NCBI GenBank assembly: GCA_903832005.1
Contig: CAIKZO010000097.1
Coordinates: 1 to 64,000, forward strand
DNA: 64,000 nt
Direction of reading: 5' to 3'
Source of the DNA: Enhydrobacter aerosaccus
GTDB lineage: Bacteria; Pseudomonadota; Alphaproteobacteria; Reyranellales; Reyranellaceae
Shown here: positions 1-8,581 of the stretch, piece after piece
Layout of the letters: the number at the start of each line of letters is the position of its first letter
Numbering within the stretch: position 1 is the first letter of the stretch
Program-made: the position numbers and the translations under genes
Notes under the pieces: model-generated
What the model was told of the DNA's origin: nothing
The model's input: only the letters and a program-made list of their open reading frames with translations
Databases searched by the model: none

Positions 1-1
1 C

Positions 2-598
2 GACGGCACGCGCAAGCTCACCTTTTCAATCGTCGCACCATCGGCTCTCCACACGGAGCGCCGAACTGCCGTTACTGGGTCAGTCCCAGCCATAGCAGCA
101 GCCTACGTGGACGGGGAGGAGCTCCGTACGTTTCACGACCTATATGTGGCTGTCCACCGAGCGCATAAAGAACTGCCGGAAGTTTGGACTGACACCGAGT
201 GCAATAGAATTCTAACGGCCATAATGGCGGCCAAACCCTTCTCATGGCGCGTCATCGGAATAACTCCCGCCGCGCTCACGAAATTTTCTCAACATGGTTT
301 CCGCTATAAAAGCCGTCAGGGCATTACGAGAGGACACATCCACTCTCGCATCGAAACTGTTAGAATGCTCTTGGCGCCCAAGAAACCTCTGCCCCCCAAT
401 GAGTTCATTAGTTTCTGGTCTAAGCGCGACTCCACAATCCTGTGTGCTGACGGCGAGAATAAATCGCAGCTTCCAGAATACATCCCTATCCAAAATAAGG
501 ATGGAACTCTCTTCTCCTGCCACCGCAAATTGGCGGGTTGGCATCATAAGAAGAGAGAACAGGAATTTCTGAAGCAGCTCTTCGCCAGTCAAACCTGA
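2..598 (+). CDS. Hypothetical protein, 5' end outside the window
   Basis: The frame is open from the first base of the window to the stop at 596-598, so the true start is probably upstream; the first internal start codon is a GTG at 107. At least 198 residues are visible. I recognise no family. The C-terminal half is rich in Lys, Arg and His, with no transmembrane segment or obvious catalytic motif. Base composition is visibly less GC-rich than the metabolic genes from 1.8 kb on, so acquired DNA is possible. It could be the tail of a mobile-element or defence-type protein, but nothing in the sequence shows this. Confidence 0.45.
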   Translation, partial: DGTRKLTFSIVAPSALHTERRTAVTGSVPAIAAAYVDGEELRTFHDLYVAVHRAHKELPEVWTDTECNRILTAIMAAKPFSWRVIGITPAALTKFSQHGFRYKSRQGITRGHIHSRIETVRMLLAPKKPLPPNEFISFWSKRDSTILCADGENKSQLPEYIPIQNKDGTLFSCHRKLAGWHHKKREQEFLKQLFASQT

Positions 599-771
599 CA
601 TCATCCGTCAGAACGACTACTGACGCCTGTCACCTTGCCCGTTAGCGACAATGGGTAGCCAAGGCATTTTAGGTACGGGCACAGCTGCTGGAGTTGGGTT
701 CGACGATAGACGCGATCTTAAGCTAACCGAGCTTGATGGCATCTTCCTACGACCGGTGGACGTCGTTCGTC

Positions 772-1140
772 CTATGCAGCGGTCGCGCTGCTCAATGCTT
801 CGAGGAGAGCCACCGGATTGTAGGGCTTCCTCACGTATGGCTTACCTCGATGCCTTTCGGGCAACTGGTGAAGGCTCTGTGAGGTGCTAAAGACGAACGG
901 TATTCGGGTTGCTGCCAGAACGTCAGCAACAGGATACACCAGTTCCAATCCGAGCTTGATGTCGAGAATGGCAGCATGGAGCCGGGAAGCTTTGGCTCGC
1001 AATAGCGCCGCTGAAACCGACTTTTCTGGTCCCACGACGCTATATCCGGCGGTCTTTAAAATATCAGCCAAGTCTAAGGCGATAATGGCTTCATCTTCGA
1101 CGACCAAAACTGGACGCTCCATCATGCCCCCAAATTCCAT
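772..1140 (-). CDS. Single-domain response regulator (CheY-like receiver)
   Basis: This receiver-only protein starts with the acidic pocket VLVVEDE. The phospho-acceptor Asp lies in AAILDIKLG and the conserved Lys in VRKPY near the C terminus. No output domain follows, so it would act by protein interaction or phosphotransfer. ATG codons at 1140, 1125 and 1122 and a TTG at 1158 are all possible starts. I took 1140, but the methionines directly before the first beta strand (1125 or 1122) are as good. No histidine kinase lies beside it. Stand-alone receivers of this type are common in alphaproteobacteria, often as partners of orphan kinases. Confidence 0.75.
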   Translation of the reverse strand: MEFGGMMERPVLVVEDEAIIALDLADILKTAGYSVVGPEKSVSAALLRAKASRLHAAILDIKLGLELVYPVADVLAATRIPFVFSTSQSLHQLPERHRGKPYVRKPYNPVALLEALSSATAA

Positions 1141-1365
1141 TACTGCGCGGCGTGGCAATGCCCCTGTCGCACATGCAACATTTGAATTGAACGACAGCTA
1201 ACGTAAAAGGTTGCGAGCGAGCCTTCAGAGCAACTGATCCGCGCCAGAAGACGTGCCGAGGTTTTGCCGAGGTCTTAGCCTCGTTTTGTTAGTGCACAGG
1301 TTTTGCATGGGCCTATTTTGAGAAATCGACACGCGCAAAACGTTGAAAATACTGGTCGTTTCGAC

Positions 1366-1394
1366 GACCGACGAAAATTCAAGAACTTCCGCGT
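1366..1394. repeat. 29-bp direct repeat, copy 1
   Basis: Begins GACCGACGAAAATTC and ends ACTTCCGCGT. It is identical over 29 bp to 1648-1676, with different flanks on both sides. Confidence 0.85.
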
Positions 1395-1647
1395 TATCTA
1401 AATTATTATTTTAGGCAAAGCGAAGTGCGCAGGTTTCGCCTGGGTAGTCCTTAATTTCGAATGAGCGTAGCCTGCGGCACAGCGGCGTTCGCATAAACGT
1501 CTGTGCCACGGGTTGCTTCGCGGCCGATCGGCGTTGCCGAGAGCAATGCCGAGATCTTGGCATTGTTTCGAGGGTGTAGAGGATTTGTAGAGATTAATTT
1601 TAGCGAGCGGAGTGCCAAAAAGAACAGTAATTACGGCCCCTTTTGCG

Positions 1648-1676
1648 GACCGACGAAAATTCAAGAACTTCCGCGT
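1648..1676. repeat. 29-bp direct repeat, copy 2
   Basis: Exact second copy of 1366-1394, starting 282 bp after the first copy starts. Both copies are outside any likely gene. Confidence 0.85.
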
Positions 1677-1772
1677 CGTCTAAAACCCGGAAGTCGGCCT
1701 GGCTGAGTCCAAGCAGGGCTATCGCCATGGTGGTGCTTCCCACGTATCTTCCCTCCGGGAGCCGGGGGAAAG

Positions 1773-3452
1773 ATGGCGTTAGAGAGTTTGGGCGTCAGGG
1801 GTACAGCGTTTGTCTGGGCGTTTGCGCGCGCGCTCCCCGCCGCCGGCGGCGCGATCGTCATCTCCACGGCGATAATGGCCGCCTTCAGGCTGCCGTCCTC
1901 GACGCTGCCATTGATCCTAGCGGCGACGGGCGCGCTCTTATTCTATCTCTTCAGAAGGTTGAGGATCGTCGGGGACGCTTCTTCGCTGACGGGCTGGGAA
2001 TGGGCCTTTCTCCTCTACAGCGCGCTCATCGGTGTCGTGCGGCTTTTGCCCTTCATCCACCAGCACGCGTTCGGCCAGCTCTCGGCGGCCGCCATCTGGG
2101 ACGACAATTGGCACTTTCAGGAGCTGGCGAGTCTCATCAATTCCGAGACTTTCCCTCCGGTGCTGAATTACGAGCCGACCAGCTACTTTCATTATTACTA
2201 TTTGCCCTGGATACCCGCCGCGGCGCTGTCGGACCTTTTGAGGGCCGTCACGGGTCATATCTTCCTGAAGCTGACGTTTGGCCTCGATGCCCTGCTTCTC
2301 GATTTCAGCGTCGGCGTTCTGGTGATCCTTTTCCTGAGGCACTTATTGGCGCCGGCCCAGCGGCCGCTGGCGCTGCTCGCCGTGCTGTTGGCGGGCGCAG
2401 TTCCGGACGGGCTGTATTCGATCTGGAAAATCGCCAAGGGCATCTTGTCCCATTCGGAGTGGTGGCAACCGCTCGTCGGCGGGATCAACCAATACTCGGC
2501 CTGGACGACGCTGCTGATCTGGGTGCCCCAGCACATGATCTCCGCGGGAGCGATCCTGCTGGGTCTGGTGATCCTCACCGAGCCGTCGACCCTCGCGCCG
2601 CGCCGCTCTCTCCTGTCCTCAATCGCCGCCGGGGTGGTGGCCTCGTTCGCGCTCTACTCCTCGATCTTCGTCTGCGTCGGCGCCTTCATCGCGCTGGTCC
2701 CACTTCTATGGCGCTGGCGTGTCCCGCCGGTGCTCGTGGTGGCCTTTGTCGCCACTACGGCGATCGTCTCGCTCCCTTTGGCCTACATCTATCTCGGCGC
2801 GAACGCAGCGACAGCGCTCTACGGAGAAGCGTTCGATCTCTGGCATGGGCGCTTCGGTTCCCTCGCCATGGGCGTTGTCGGCGTCGCTGCCAATATCGTC
2901 TTCATGCTGGCGGAGATCGGATGGCTGGTGCTCCACGCGGCCATCATGGCCAGGAAGCATCCCGCGGATCGTTCGGTGCTGGCGACGCTGGCGGCCTCTT
3001 CATTCGTTTTTCTTTTGATAACGGTTTTTCTTTCGTACCCCGAGGCGAATCAGTTCGCCTTCCGAGGATCGATCGTTCCGACGGTCCTGATCTGCTGTTA
3101 TTGGGCGCAGCAACTCGAACGGACCCGTGCAGCGGATTTGGGCCGGCAGAATGGGTGGCATCGATATGCCTCGACGGCGATAGGCATCGGTGTCGTGGCT
3201 CTCGGCGGAGCCGCACATCTCAATGAATTGGCAAACTGGTCACGCGACAGCGTGACGGCAACGACCTATGCGCTGGAAACCCGGGAGTGCAAGGAGCTGG
3301 TGATGAAGGTCAATACTTCCAGCGGCTATCTCGCCGACGTGTCGCCGCTCTCGCAATGCCGGGACAAGTATATCTGGTACAACATCGAACGGCTGTTCAC
3401 GAAGCCTACTCTCTCTGCAGCCGATCGTCAGCTCAGAGGCCGGCAACCCTAG
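1773..3452 (+). CDS. Polytopic membrane protein, GT-C-like
   Basis: A 559-residue protein with about ten hydrophobic segments through most of its length. The first large loop carries an acidic patch (WDDNWHFQEL, near residue 110) and then FHYYYLPW. Acidic residues in the first extracytoplasmic loop are typical of lipid-linked-sugar GT-C glycosyltransferases (PMT/ArnT and related families), but I cannot assign a specific family. A purine-rich ribosome site (GGGGGAAAG) precedes the ATG. Its last 20 bp overlap the 3' end of the convergent acyltransferase gene. Neighbouring acyltransferases and an SGNH protein suggest a role in building or decorating a surface glycan; that is inference from context. 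Confidence 0.65.
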   Translation: MALESLGVRGTAFVWAFARALPAAGGAIVISTAIMAAFRLPSSTLPLILAATGALLFYLFRRLRIVGDASSLTGWEWAFLLYSALIGVVRLLPFIHQHAFGQLSAAAIWDDNWHFQELASLINSETFPPVLNYEPTSYFHYYYLPWIPAAALSDLLRAVTGHIFLKLTFGLDALLLDFSVGVLVILFLRHLLAPAQRPLALLAVLLAGAVPDGLYSIWKIAKGILSHSEWWQPLVGGINQYSAWTTLLIWVPQHMISAGAILLGLVILTEPSTLAPRRSLLSSIAAGVVASFALYSSIFVCVGAFIALVPLLWRWRVPPVLVVAFVATTAIVSLPLAYIYLGANAATALYGEAFDLWHGRFGSLAMGVVGVAANIVFMLAEIGWLVLHAAIMARKHPADRSVLATLAASSFVFLLITVFLSYPEANQFAFRGSIVPTVLICCYWAQQLERTRAADLGRQNGWHRYASTAIGIGVVALGGAAHLNELANWSRDSVTATTYALETRECKELVMKVNTSSGYLADVSPLSQCRDKYIWYNIERLFTKPTLSAADRQLRGRQP

Positions 3453-4401
3453 AAGAGGCAGTCTGCCCGCGGTGCAGTCTTCGCCGAAGCATCAGTTCGA
3501 TGCGCCAGACGGCCGTCGCCAGGGCCAGGATGCAGAGTACCGCTGCGGCAAGAGGCAGGCGGTGCTCGAGCACGGCACCGATCTCGTTGTGCACCAGGTA
3601 GAGCGGATAGGAGATGCCGCCCAGCGCGATCAGCCATCCCGACGAGCGCGCCGTGGCGGCGCTCGCCCAATACAATGCCGCCGCCGCCAGCACGATCACG
3701 GCGCCGACCACGATGGCGTTCGGTGGCGGCGTGCCCATCGCGGTGCGCGACCGTACGGCGTAGGCGACCCCGAGCAGCAGCGCGGCGAGGCCGAGGAACC
3801 AGTCGACCGACCGGCGCTCGTGGCGGGTGAAATAGATCGCGATCCCGACCGTGAAATAGGGCGCGCAATCGAGCAGGAGTTGCGCCGCGACCGGCAGCAG
3901 GGTGAACCAGTTGACGAGGGAAAGGGCAAGCCACGCCGCGCAGACCCAGCGCAGCCGGTCGACGAAGCCCGCGCCAAGCAGCAGTGTGACGTAGGCGTAG
4001 AACACGATCTCGTACATCAGCGACCAATAGACCGGGTCGAGATACGGCATCCGCAGCAGATGCGGCACCATCGTGAGATTGGCGAGGAAGGCGGTCGACG
4101 GGAGCGCGGTGCCGTCATAGGCGCGCGCGGCTTCGGTCAGGCATGCGGCGATCAGGAAGGCGGGCCACAGGCGGACGACGCGGGCGCGGGCAAAGTCGAG
4201 GCGCGTCCGGCCCACGGCCGAGAGAGTGATCACGTAGCCGCTGATCATGAAGAAGGCGACGACGCCTAGGTAGCCGTATTTCGCCACCGCCTGGGTGATC
4301 TCCGGCCGCGGCACGACGGGACGGCCATAGAGCGTGTGAAAGACGAAGACCGCGGCGGCTGCCAGGAAGCGCAGGCCGTCGATCCAGGGGGCTCGGTTCA
4401 T
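3433..4401 (-). CDS. Acyltransferase 3 family membrane protein
   Basis: A 322-residue integral membrane protein. The N terminus (WIDGLRFLAAAAVFVFH, His22) and the FFMISGYVI segment are hallmarks of the acyltransferase 3 family (OafA/NodX type), which moves acyl groups, usually acetyl, across the inner membrane onto sugars. I chose the ATG at 4401 because the family fold begins within a few residues of it; the frame stays open upstream to 4512. Transcribed divergently from the SGNH gene at 4511. The acceptor is unknown, probably a surface polysaccharide or lipid. Confidence 0.85.
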   Translation of the reverse strand: MNRAPWIDGLRFLAAAAVFVFHTLYGRPVVPRPEITQAVAKYGYLGVVAFFMISGYVITLSAVGRTRLDFARARVVRLWPAFLIAACLTEAARAYDGTALPSTAFLANLTMVPHLLRMPYLDPVYWSLMYEIVFYAYVTLLLGAGFVDRLRWVCAAWLALSLVNWFTLLPVAAQLLLDCAPYFTVGIAIYFTRHERRSVDWFLGLAALLLGVAYAVRSRTAMGTPPPNAIVVGAVIVLAAAALYWASAATARSSGWLIALGGISYPLYLVHNEIGAVLEHRLPLAAAVLCILALATAVWRIELMLRRRLHRGQTASSRVAGL

Positions 4402-4510
4402 GCGCCGCAGACTAGATGAAAGAGGCCGGTTCTCAACGTCGATCGAGGCGTGACATCGTCGCCCGCGCAGGTGGTTGGCTAATCGCACGGCGGCTGGATA
4501 AGTTGGCGCC

Positions 4511-5659
4511 ATGACCGCGACGAGAATTTGGCGCCTCGCTTTGAAGACAGGGCTCGCGGTCGTCGTTCTTGCCGGCGTGGCGGAGCTGGGATTGCGTGTG
4601 CAGCAGAAGCTGGGCCCGTACTACGATCTGCAGATCGCGCCCGATAATATGGACTGGCACTCGGACGTCGTTAACCACCGCCCGCCGCCGCACACTCGGG
4701 ACTCGTTGGATGGGCCGCTCTACGGAAAATACGACGGCTATACCTACGCGCTGGACTACGACGACAAGGGTATCCGCGTTCCTTACTCCGTCACTGGCAA
4801 CGGCCACTGTGCGGAGACGCCGACCATCCTCTTCATGGGCGATTCGTTCATGGAGGGCTATGACGTCCCCCGCACGGTGCCGGATCAGGTCGCGCATCTG
4901 CTCTTCGATCGATATGGCATCTGCTCGCGCACGCTCAATTCGGGCCACAGCTCCTATTCGCCGGCGATCTACGTGCCGCTCGCGCGCCAGCTGCTGGTGC
5001 ACCTGTCGCCCGACTATGTCGTCGTGGACATCGACGAGACCGATCTTTCCGACGATGTCGAGCGATATGAGCGGCTGATCACGCGTAACGAGAAGGGCGA
5101 GAACGTCGGCGTCCGCGGCACGCCGATCAAATATGCGCTCTACCAGTGGGAAGTCGCGGCGGACACCGACCTCTTTTATCTACAGCGCCTGTTCGACCGG
5201 CTCTACATCCGCTACTCGATCATGCCGCGGATCGGCGCCACCGTTGCCAACGATTTCCACGTTTCGATGGACCATGATCCCGCGGCGCGGGAAAAATATG
5301 CGGCCGAGCTCTCGATCTTCCGGCGCAATCTCGAGGAGCTGATGGGCGTGCTGACGCGCCATGTCCCGGCCGGCCGGATCGTCTTCATCCACCACCCGCA
5401 GTTGCCGCATCTCGTGCCGGGTCCGGATGGCCAGCCGCAGTGGACCAACCTCGTTGCGTCGACGGTCGAGGCGGTCGTGAAGGCCCATGGTGCCCTCTAC
5501 TACGACGCCGCTCCCGACCTGCGCCGCCTGGCCGAGGGCGATCCGTCGGCTCTCTACTGGAAGGGCGGCGACATCCACTTCAGCTTCGACGGGCAGAAGG
5601 CTTACGCTGAAGCCGTTGCCCAATTCCTCGGCCCCGAAATCGAGCGCAAGCACCCATGA
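4511..5659 (+). CDS. Membrane-anchored SGNH/GDSL-type hydrolase-like protein
   Basis: A 382-residue protein with one N-terminal transmembrane anchor (about residues 9-28) and an extracytoplasmic SGNH domain. The nucleophile motif is FMGDSFMEG (Ser112), and the C-terminal His lies in GGDIHFSFDG (about His356). Such proteins remove acyl groups or, paired with acyltransferase 3 proteins, transfer them to polysaccharide. The stop overlaps the start of the next acyltransferase by 4 bp (ATGA), so the two are co-translated and very likely work together. I see no alginate-specific (AlgX/AlgJ) features beyond the fold. Confidence 0.75.
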   Translation: MTATRIWRLALKTGLAVVVLAGVAELGLRVQQKLGPYYDLQIAPDNMDWHSDVVNHRPPPHTRDSLDGPLYGKYDGYTYALDYDDKGIRVPYSVTGNGHCAETPTILFMGDSFMEGYDVPRTVPDQVAHLLFDRYGICSRTLNSGHSSYSPAIYVPLARQLLVHLSPDYVVVDIDETDLSDDVERYERLITRNEKGENVGVRGTPIKYALYQWEVAADTDLFYLQRLFDRLYIRYSIMPRIGATVANDFHVSMDHDPAAREKYAAELSIFRRNLEELMGVLTRHVPAGRIVFIHHPQLPHLVPGPDGQPQWTNLVASTVEAVVKAHGALYYDAAPDLRRLAEGDPSALYWKGGDIHFSFDGQKAYAEAVAQFLGPEIERKHP

Positions 5660-6837
5660 CGACCATCGACCGGCGGCCCCCCGCACGCCCCAAGCTGCCG
5701 ATCCTCACCTCACTCCGCTTCTTCGCCGCGGCCGAAGTGCTGATCTATCATTTCGGACGCATGACCGACGTCGACGTCGTCGCCTATTACTTCGGCGACA
5801 GTCTCAACCGGTTTCCCGGAAGCATCGTCCAGATCGCGACCTCCGCCGGTCACGAGGCGGTTACGTTCTTCTTCGTGCTGTCGGGCTTCATCCTGACCTA
5901 TGTCTATTTGGGATCGACGGAGTCTGAAGGATTTGCCGCCCACCCGCGGGACTTCTGGTGGTCGCGCTTTGCCCGGTTGGCGCCGAGCTTCTACCTCGGC
6001 TTGCTCCTCGCGGCGCCCTTCCTGCTCTACAGCATCTTCGTCGTCCATTCGGCAGCGCCATCGACGCTGTTCCCCGCGGTGATCCTAACGCCGATCTTCC
6101 TTCAGTCCTGGTTTCCGTCGGCCGTCTATGTCTGGAATTTCCCGGCCTGGTCCTTGTCGGTGGAATTCTTCTTCTATGCGCTGTTCCCGCCGCTCGCGTC
6201 CGCGGCGGTCTTGCTGACGCGCCGACAACTGTTGTGGCTCGCGATCGCCTTTGTGATCGTCCTGGCGCCCGTGCGCAGTGCGCTGCTTGCGATGTACGCG
6301 ACGGCGCCGGAGCCGCTGCCGACCTTCGCGATCTACTTCCCGCTCTTCTCGCTCCCGCAGTTCGTCCTCGGTATCGCGCTGGCGCGGCTGTTTTTGTATG
6401 GCCCCACGCTCTCGCCGCGGACCTACAGGATGATCTGCCTACTGGGGCTTGCGGGCGTCGTGGTGGCTTTCGGCTGGCACGCCGACCTGCCGTCTGCGCT
6501 GGCGTGGCTGCGGCCGGAGACCGGCACGGCGGGACTCTTGTTCGGGGTGATTATCTTCGGCGCGGCCGGCCTCAGCCATGCCAGCCCATCGAATTCCGGC
6601 CTGCTCGCGTCCCGCACCATGGTGTTCCTGGGCGATGCCAGCTACTCGATGTACATCCTGCACATCCCGATCAGCCTGTGGTGGAAGTCGATCTCGACCA
6701 AGGTGCTGGGGTTGGCGCCGTCGCCGCTGATGAACTTCCTCGCGATGTTCCTGCTCGTCATTGTCATCGCCTCGCTGAACCAGGCCTACCTCGAGCCGCC
6801 GCTGCGTCGCTGGCTGTTGCGGCGCCGGATGGCCTAG
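5656..6837 (+). CDS. Acyltransferase 3 family membrane protein
   Basis: A 393-residue protein with about ten transmembrane helices. The family start motif (LRFFAAAEVLIYHF) and the FFFVLSGFILTYVY helix are clear. Translationally coupled to the SGNH gene by an ATGA overlap, giving a plausible two-protein O-acylation unit: the membrane protein delivers acyl groups to the periplasmic side and the SGNH partner transfers them. It is the second acyltransferase of this family within 2.5 kb, and the two differ clearly in sequence. The 3' end overlaps the convergent GST gene by 4 bp. Confidence 0.87.
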   Translation: MTTIDRRPPARPKLPILTSLRFFAAAEVLIYHFGRMTDVDVVAYYFGDSLNRFPGSIVQIATSAGHEAVTFFFVLSGFILTYVYLGSTESEGFAAHPRDFWWSRFARLAPSFYLGLLLAAPFLLYSIFVVHSAAPSTLFPAVILTPIFLQSWFPSAVYVWNFPAWSLSVEFFFYALFPPLASAAVLLTRRQLLWLAIAFVIVLAPVRSALLAMYATAPEPLPTFAIYFPLFSLPQFVLGIALARLFLYGPTLSPRTYRMICLLGLAGVVVAFGWHADLPSALAWLRPETGTAGLLFGVIIFGAAGLSHASPSNSGLLASRTMVFLGDASYSMYILHIPISLWWKSISTKVLGLAPSPLMNFLAMFLLVIVIASLNQAYLEPPLRRWLLRRRMA

Positions 6838-7451
6838 CCGCTCTGAGCCGGAGGCTTGGCGGTCGACTGCACGGAGGGCAGCGCGTGCAGGCGTGCCAAC
6901 CAGGTGGCGAGGTTCGGCCGGCCCTCGGTCAGGTCGCCGAAGCCGCTGGTCCGGGCGAAGTCCAGCGCGGCCGTAAGGACCAGGTGCGCCATGCGCGGCG
7001 GCCCTTGCAGCAAGGGCGACGTGACTTCGCTCTCGAACAGGGTCGCCAGACGCAGGCCGCGCGCGATCTCGTGGGCGAGGACGGTTGGCGAGCGTTCGTT
7101 GGCGGGGCGTCTCATCTCGCGCACCCAGACCGAAACGCCGTCGCACAGGCTGCGCGTCCGCGCTTCCAGCTGGCCGTAGGACCAATCCTGCTCGGAGACC
7201 AGACGATGCAGGCGAGGCGCGCCATCGAGATTGTCGAGATAAGCGCAGATCAGGGCGCTGTCTTCCATGCCCACACCGGCATCGTCGATCAGGTAGGGCA
7301 CGCGGCCAGACGGATTGATCTTGTAGTAGGGGCTGTCCGCCACGCGCGTCTGCGCGGCGATGACTTCGACGCGATCCTGCAGCCCCTTCTCCAGCACGAC
7401 GATGCGCGCCAGCCGCGCATAGGGAGAGGTGAAGGTGACGTAGAGTTCCAT
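6834..7451 (-). CDS. Glutathione S-transferase family protein
   Basis: 205 residues with an N-terminal thioredoxin-like domain (MELYVTFTSPYARLARIV) in which a Ser replaces any active-site Cys. The cis-Pro segment GRVPYLID and the glutathione-gamma-glutamyl motif MEDSALICAYL follow, then an all-helical C-terminal domain. Start set at 7451, where the fold begins; an in-frame start at 7472 would add seven residues. First in position but last in transcription of a minus-strand run. Substrate unknown. Confidence 0.85.
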   Translation of the reverse strand: MELYVTFTSPYARLARIVVLEKGLQDRVEVIAAQTRVADSPYYKINPSGRVPYLIDDAGVGMEDSALICAYLDNLDGAPRLHRLVSEQDWSYGQLEARTRSLCDGVSVWVREMRRPANERSPTVLAHEIARGLRLATLFESEVTSPLLQGPPRMAHLVLTAALDFARTSGFGDLTEGRPNLATWLARLHALPSVQSTAKPPAQSG

Positions 7452-7459
7452 GTCCTGGC

Positions 7460-7927
7460 CTAGAAGAGACACTCCGCCCGCATGGCGGGCGAAATGGGGT
7501 CGGCGGGCATGTCGAGACGGCAGTGATAGTCGAAGGCGGCGCGAAACGCCGGTGCGATGCGGGCCTTGGCCTGGATGGGAAGAATGAAGCGCGTGCCGCG
7601 ATGGTCGATCTGCTGGCGGCCGTAGCCGATGTCGGTGCCGTCGGGAAAATAGGCGGTGAACAGGGAATGTCCCGCCGTCGAGGTGAACTCGACAACCAGG
7701 ACCGCGCTATCGACGCATTCGAACCGCGGGCCGCTGCGCAGGACGCCGGTTTCGGTGGTCTTGCCCGAGGGACCGCTGATCGTCCAACGCGAGGTCGCGC
7801 CGGTCTTCGACGACTCCGCTTTGAAGGGGCCGCAGGTCAAGGCAGGGGCGGGAGCGCTCGGGAGGGCCTGGCCGTACGCAGGTCCCGCGAGAACAGCCGC
7901 CAGCAGCGGCAACGCTAGTCTTTTCAT
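7460..7927 (-). CDS. Small secreted protein of unknown function
   Basis: 155 residues. A clear Sec signal peptide (MKRLALPLLAAVLAGPAYGQ) directs it to the periplasm or outside. The mature part has four Cys (in LTCGPF, FECVDS, YHCRLD and AECLF), possibly two disulfides. I recognise no family. The start at 7927 is fixed by the signal peptide. It lies 10 bp after the upstream secreted-protein gene and 8 bp before the GST gene, so the three are probably one transcript. Confidence 0.65.
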   Translation of the reverse strand: MKRLALPLLAAVLAGPAYGQALPSAPAPALTCGPFKAESSKTGATSRWTISGPSGKTTETGVLRSGPRFECVDSAVLVVEFTSTAGHSLFTAYFPDGTDIGYGRQQIDHRGTRFILPIQAKARIAPAFRAAFDYHCRLDMPADPISPAMRAECLF

Positions 7928-7937
7928 GGTCCCGCGA

Positions 7938-8561
7938 TCAGTTGGGGAAGTTGCGTATCGGCGGCGCCCCGGCGGGAACCGGCTGGCGCGCCATGTTGAG
8001 CTGCAGGGCAAGGAACGTGTAGTAGCCGCTGATGCCCGCGATATCGACGGCGCCCTTCTTGCCGAAGCGCTTCTCGACCTTGCCGTAGGTCGTGTCGGAG
8101 ACACCGCCCTTGTTGTTCTGCAGTTCAATCGTGAAGTCGTAGACCATTGCCTCGTCGTCGCTCATCGCGGTCGGCCGCCGTCCGTCGGCCACGGCATCGA
8201 CGATGTCCTTGGAGATTCCACCCTTGAGCGCGAGCGGCTGGTGCGCCGACCATTCGTAGCCCTGCGACCAGGCCCGCGCGGTGATCAGGATCACCAGCTC
8301 GGAGAGCGTGTTGCCAATGGCCGAGTGGAAACGCAGGTAGTCGCCCATCGCGCGCGCCCGGCTCATCACCTCCGGGCTGTACATCATCGTCTGGAACGGG
8401 CCGCTCAGCGGCGCCTTGCGCGCGGCCTCGAATTCTTCAGCCGCCTTCTTCTGGTCGGTCGTGTACTGCGCGGGCGGAACATCGGGCAGGCGCGTCTGCG
8501 CCAGGGCCGGACCGGCGAGAGCAAAAGTGCTGGCGAGCAAAAGGGCAGTGTGACGGAACAT
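7938..8561 (-). CDS. Secreted carboxymuconolactone decarboxylase-like (CMD fold) protein
   Basis: 207 residues with a Sec signal peptide (about residues 1-22, ending ALAGPALAQ). The body resembles the all-helical CMD/AhpD-like fold: an acidic and His-containing helix (WSQGYEWSAHQPLAL) and a downstream helix with KGGISKDIVDAV. The CxxC of true AhpD peroxidase partners is absent. I preferred the ATG at 8561 because AAGGAGAC lies just upstream; an in-frame ATG at 8582 is possible and would overlap the upstream stop codon. Periplasmic members of this fold are common in proteobacteria but poorly characterised. Confidence 0.72.
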   Translation of the reverse strand: MFRHTALLLASTFALAGPALAQTRLPDVPPAQYTTDQKKAAEEFEAARKAPLSGPFQTMMYSPEVMSRARAMGDYLRFHSAIGNTLSELVILITARAWSQGYEWSAHQPLALKGGISKDIVDAVADGRRPTAMSDDEAMVYDFTIELQNNKGGVSDTTYGKVEKRFGKKGAVDIAGISGYYTFLALQLNMARQPVPAGAPPIRNFPN

Positions 8562-8581
8562 GGCAGGCGTCTCCTTTTTCA

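Larger units (their letters stand above)
1141..1772. other. Gene-poor stretch at the left edge
   Basis: About 630 bp with no convincing coding sequence; the open frames here have no recognisable motif or ribosome site. It is AT-richer than the rest of the window. It holds two copies of a 29-bp direct repeat (1366-1394 and 1648-1676), a 7-bp inverted repeat (GGCACAG at 1476-1482, CTGTGCC at 1501-1507) and a small hairpin followed by a T-rich run (1268-1290). The last 90 bp probably contain the promoter of the gene starting at 1773. Confidence 0.5.

Noticed and set aside
651-890. Plus-strand open frame of 79 codons
   Set aside because: Overlaps the response regulator gene on the other strand and has no motif or ribosome site.
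1268-1290. CGAGG-TCTTAG-CCTCG hairpin followed by a T-rich run
   Set aside because: It looks like a weak plus-strand terminator, but there is no upstream plus-strand gene to terminate, and the stem is only 5 bp.
1398-1664. Minus-strand open frame of 88 codons between the direct repeats
   Set aside because: No ribosome site, no motif and unlike any known family; treated as non-coding.
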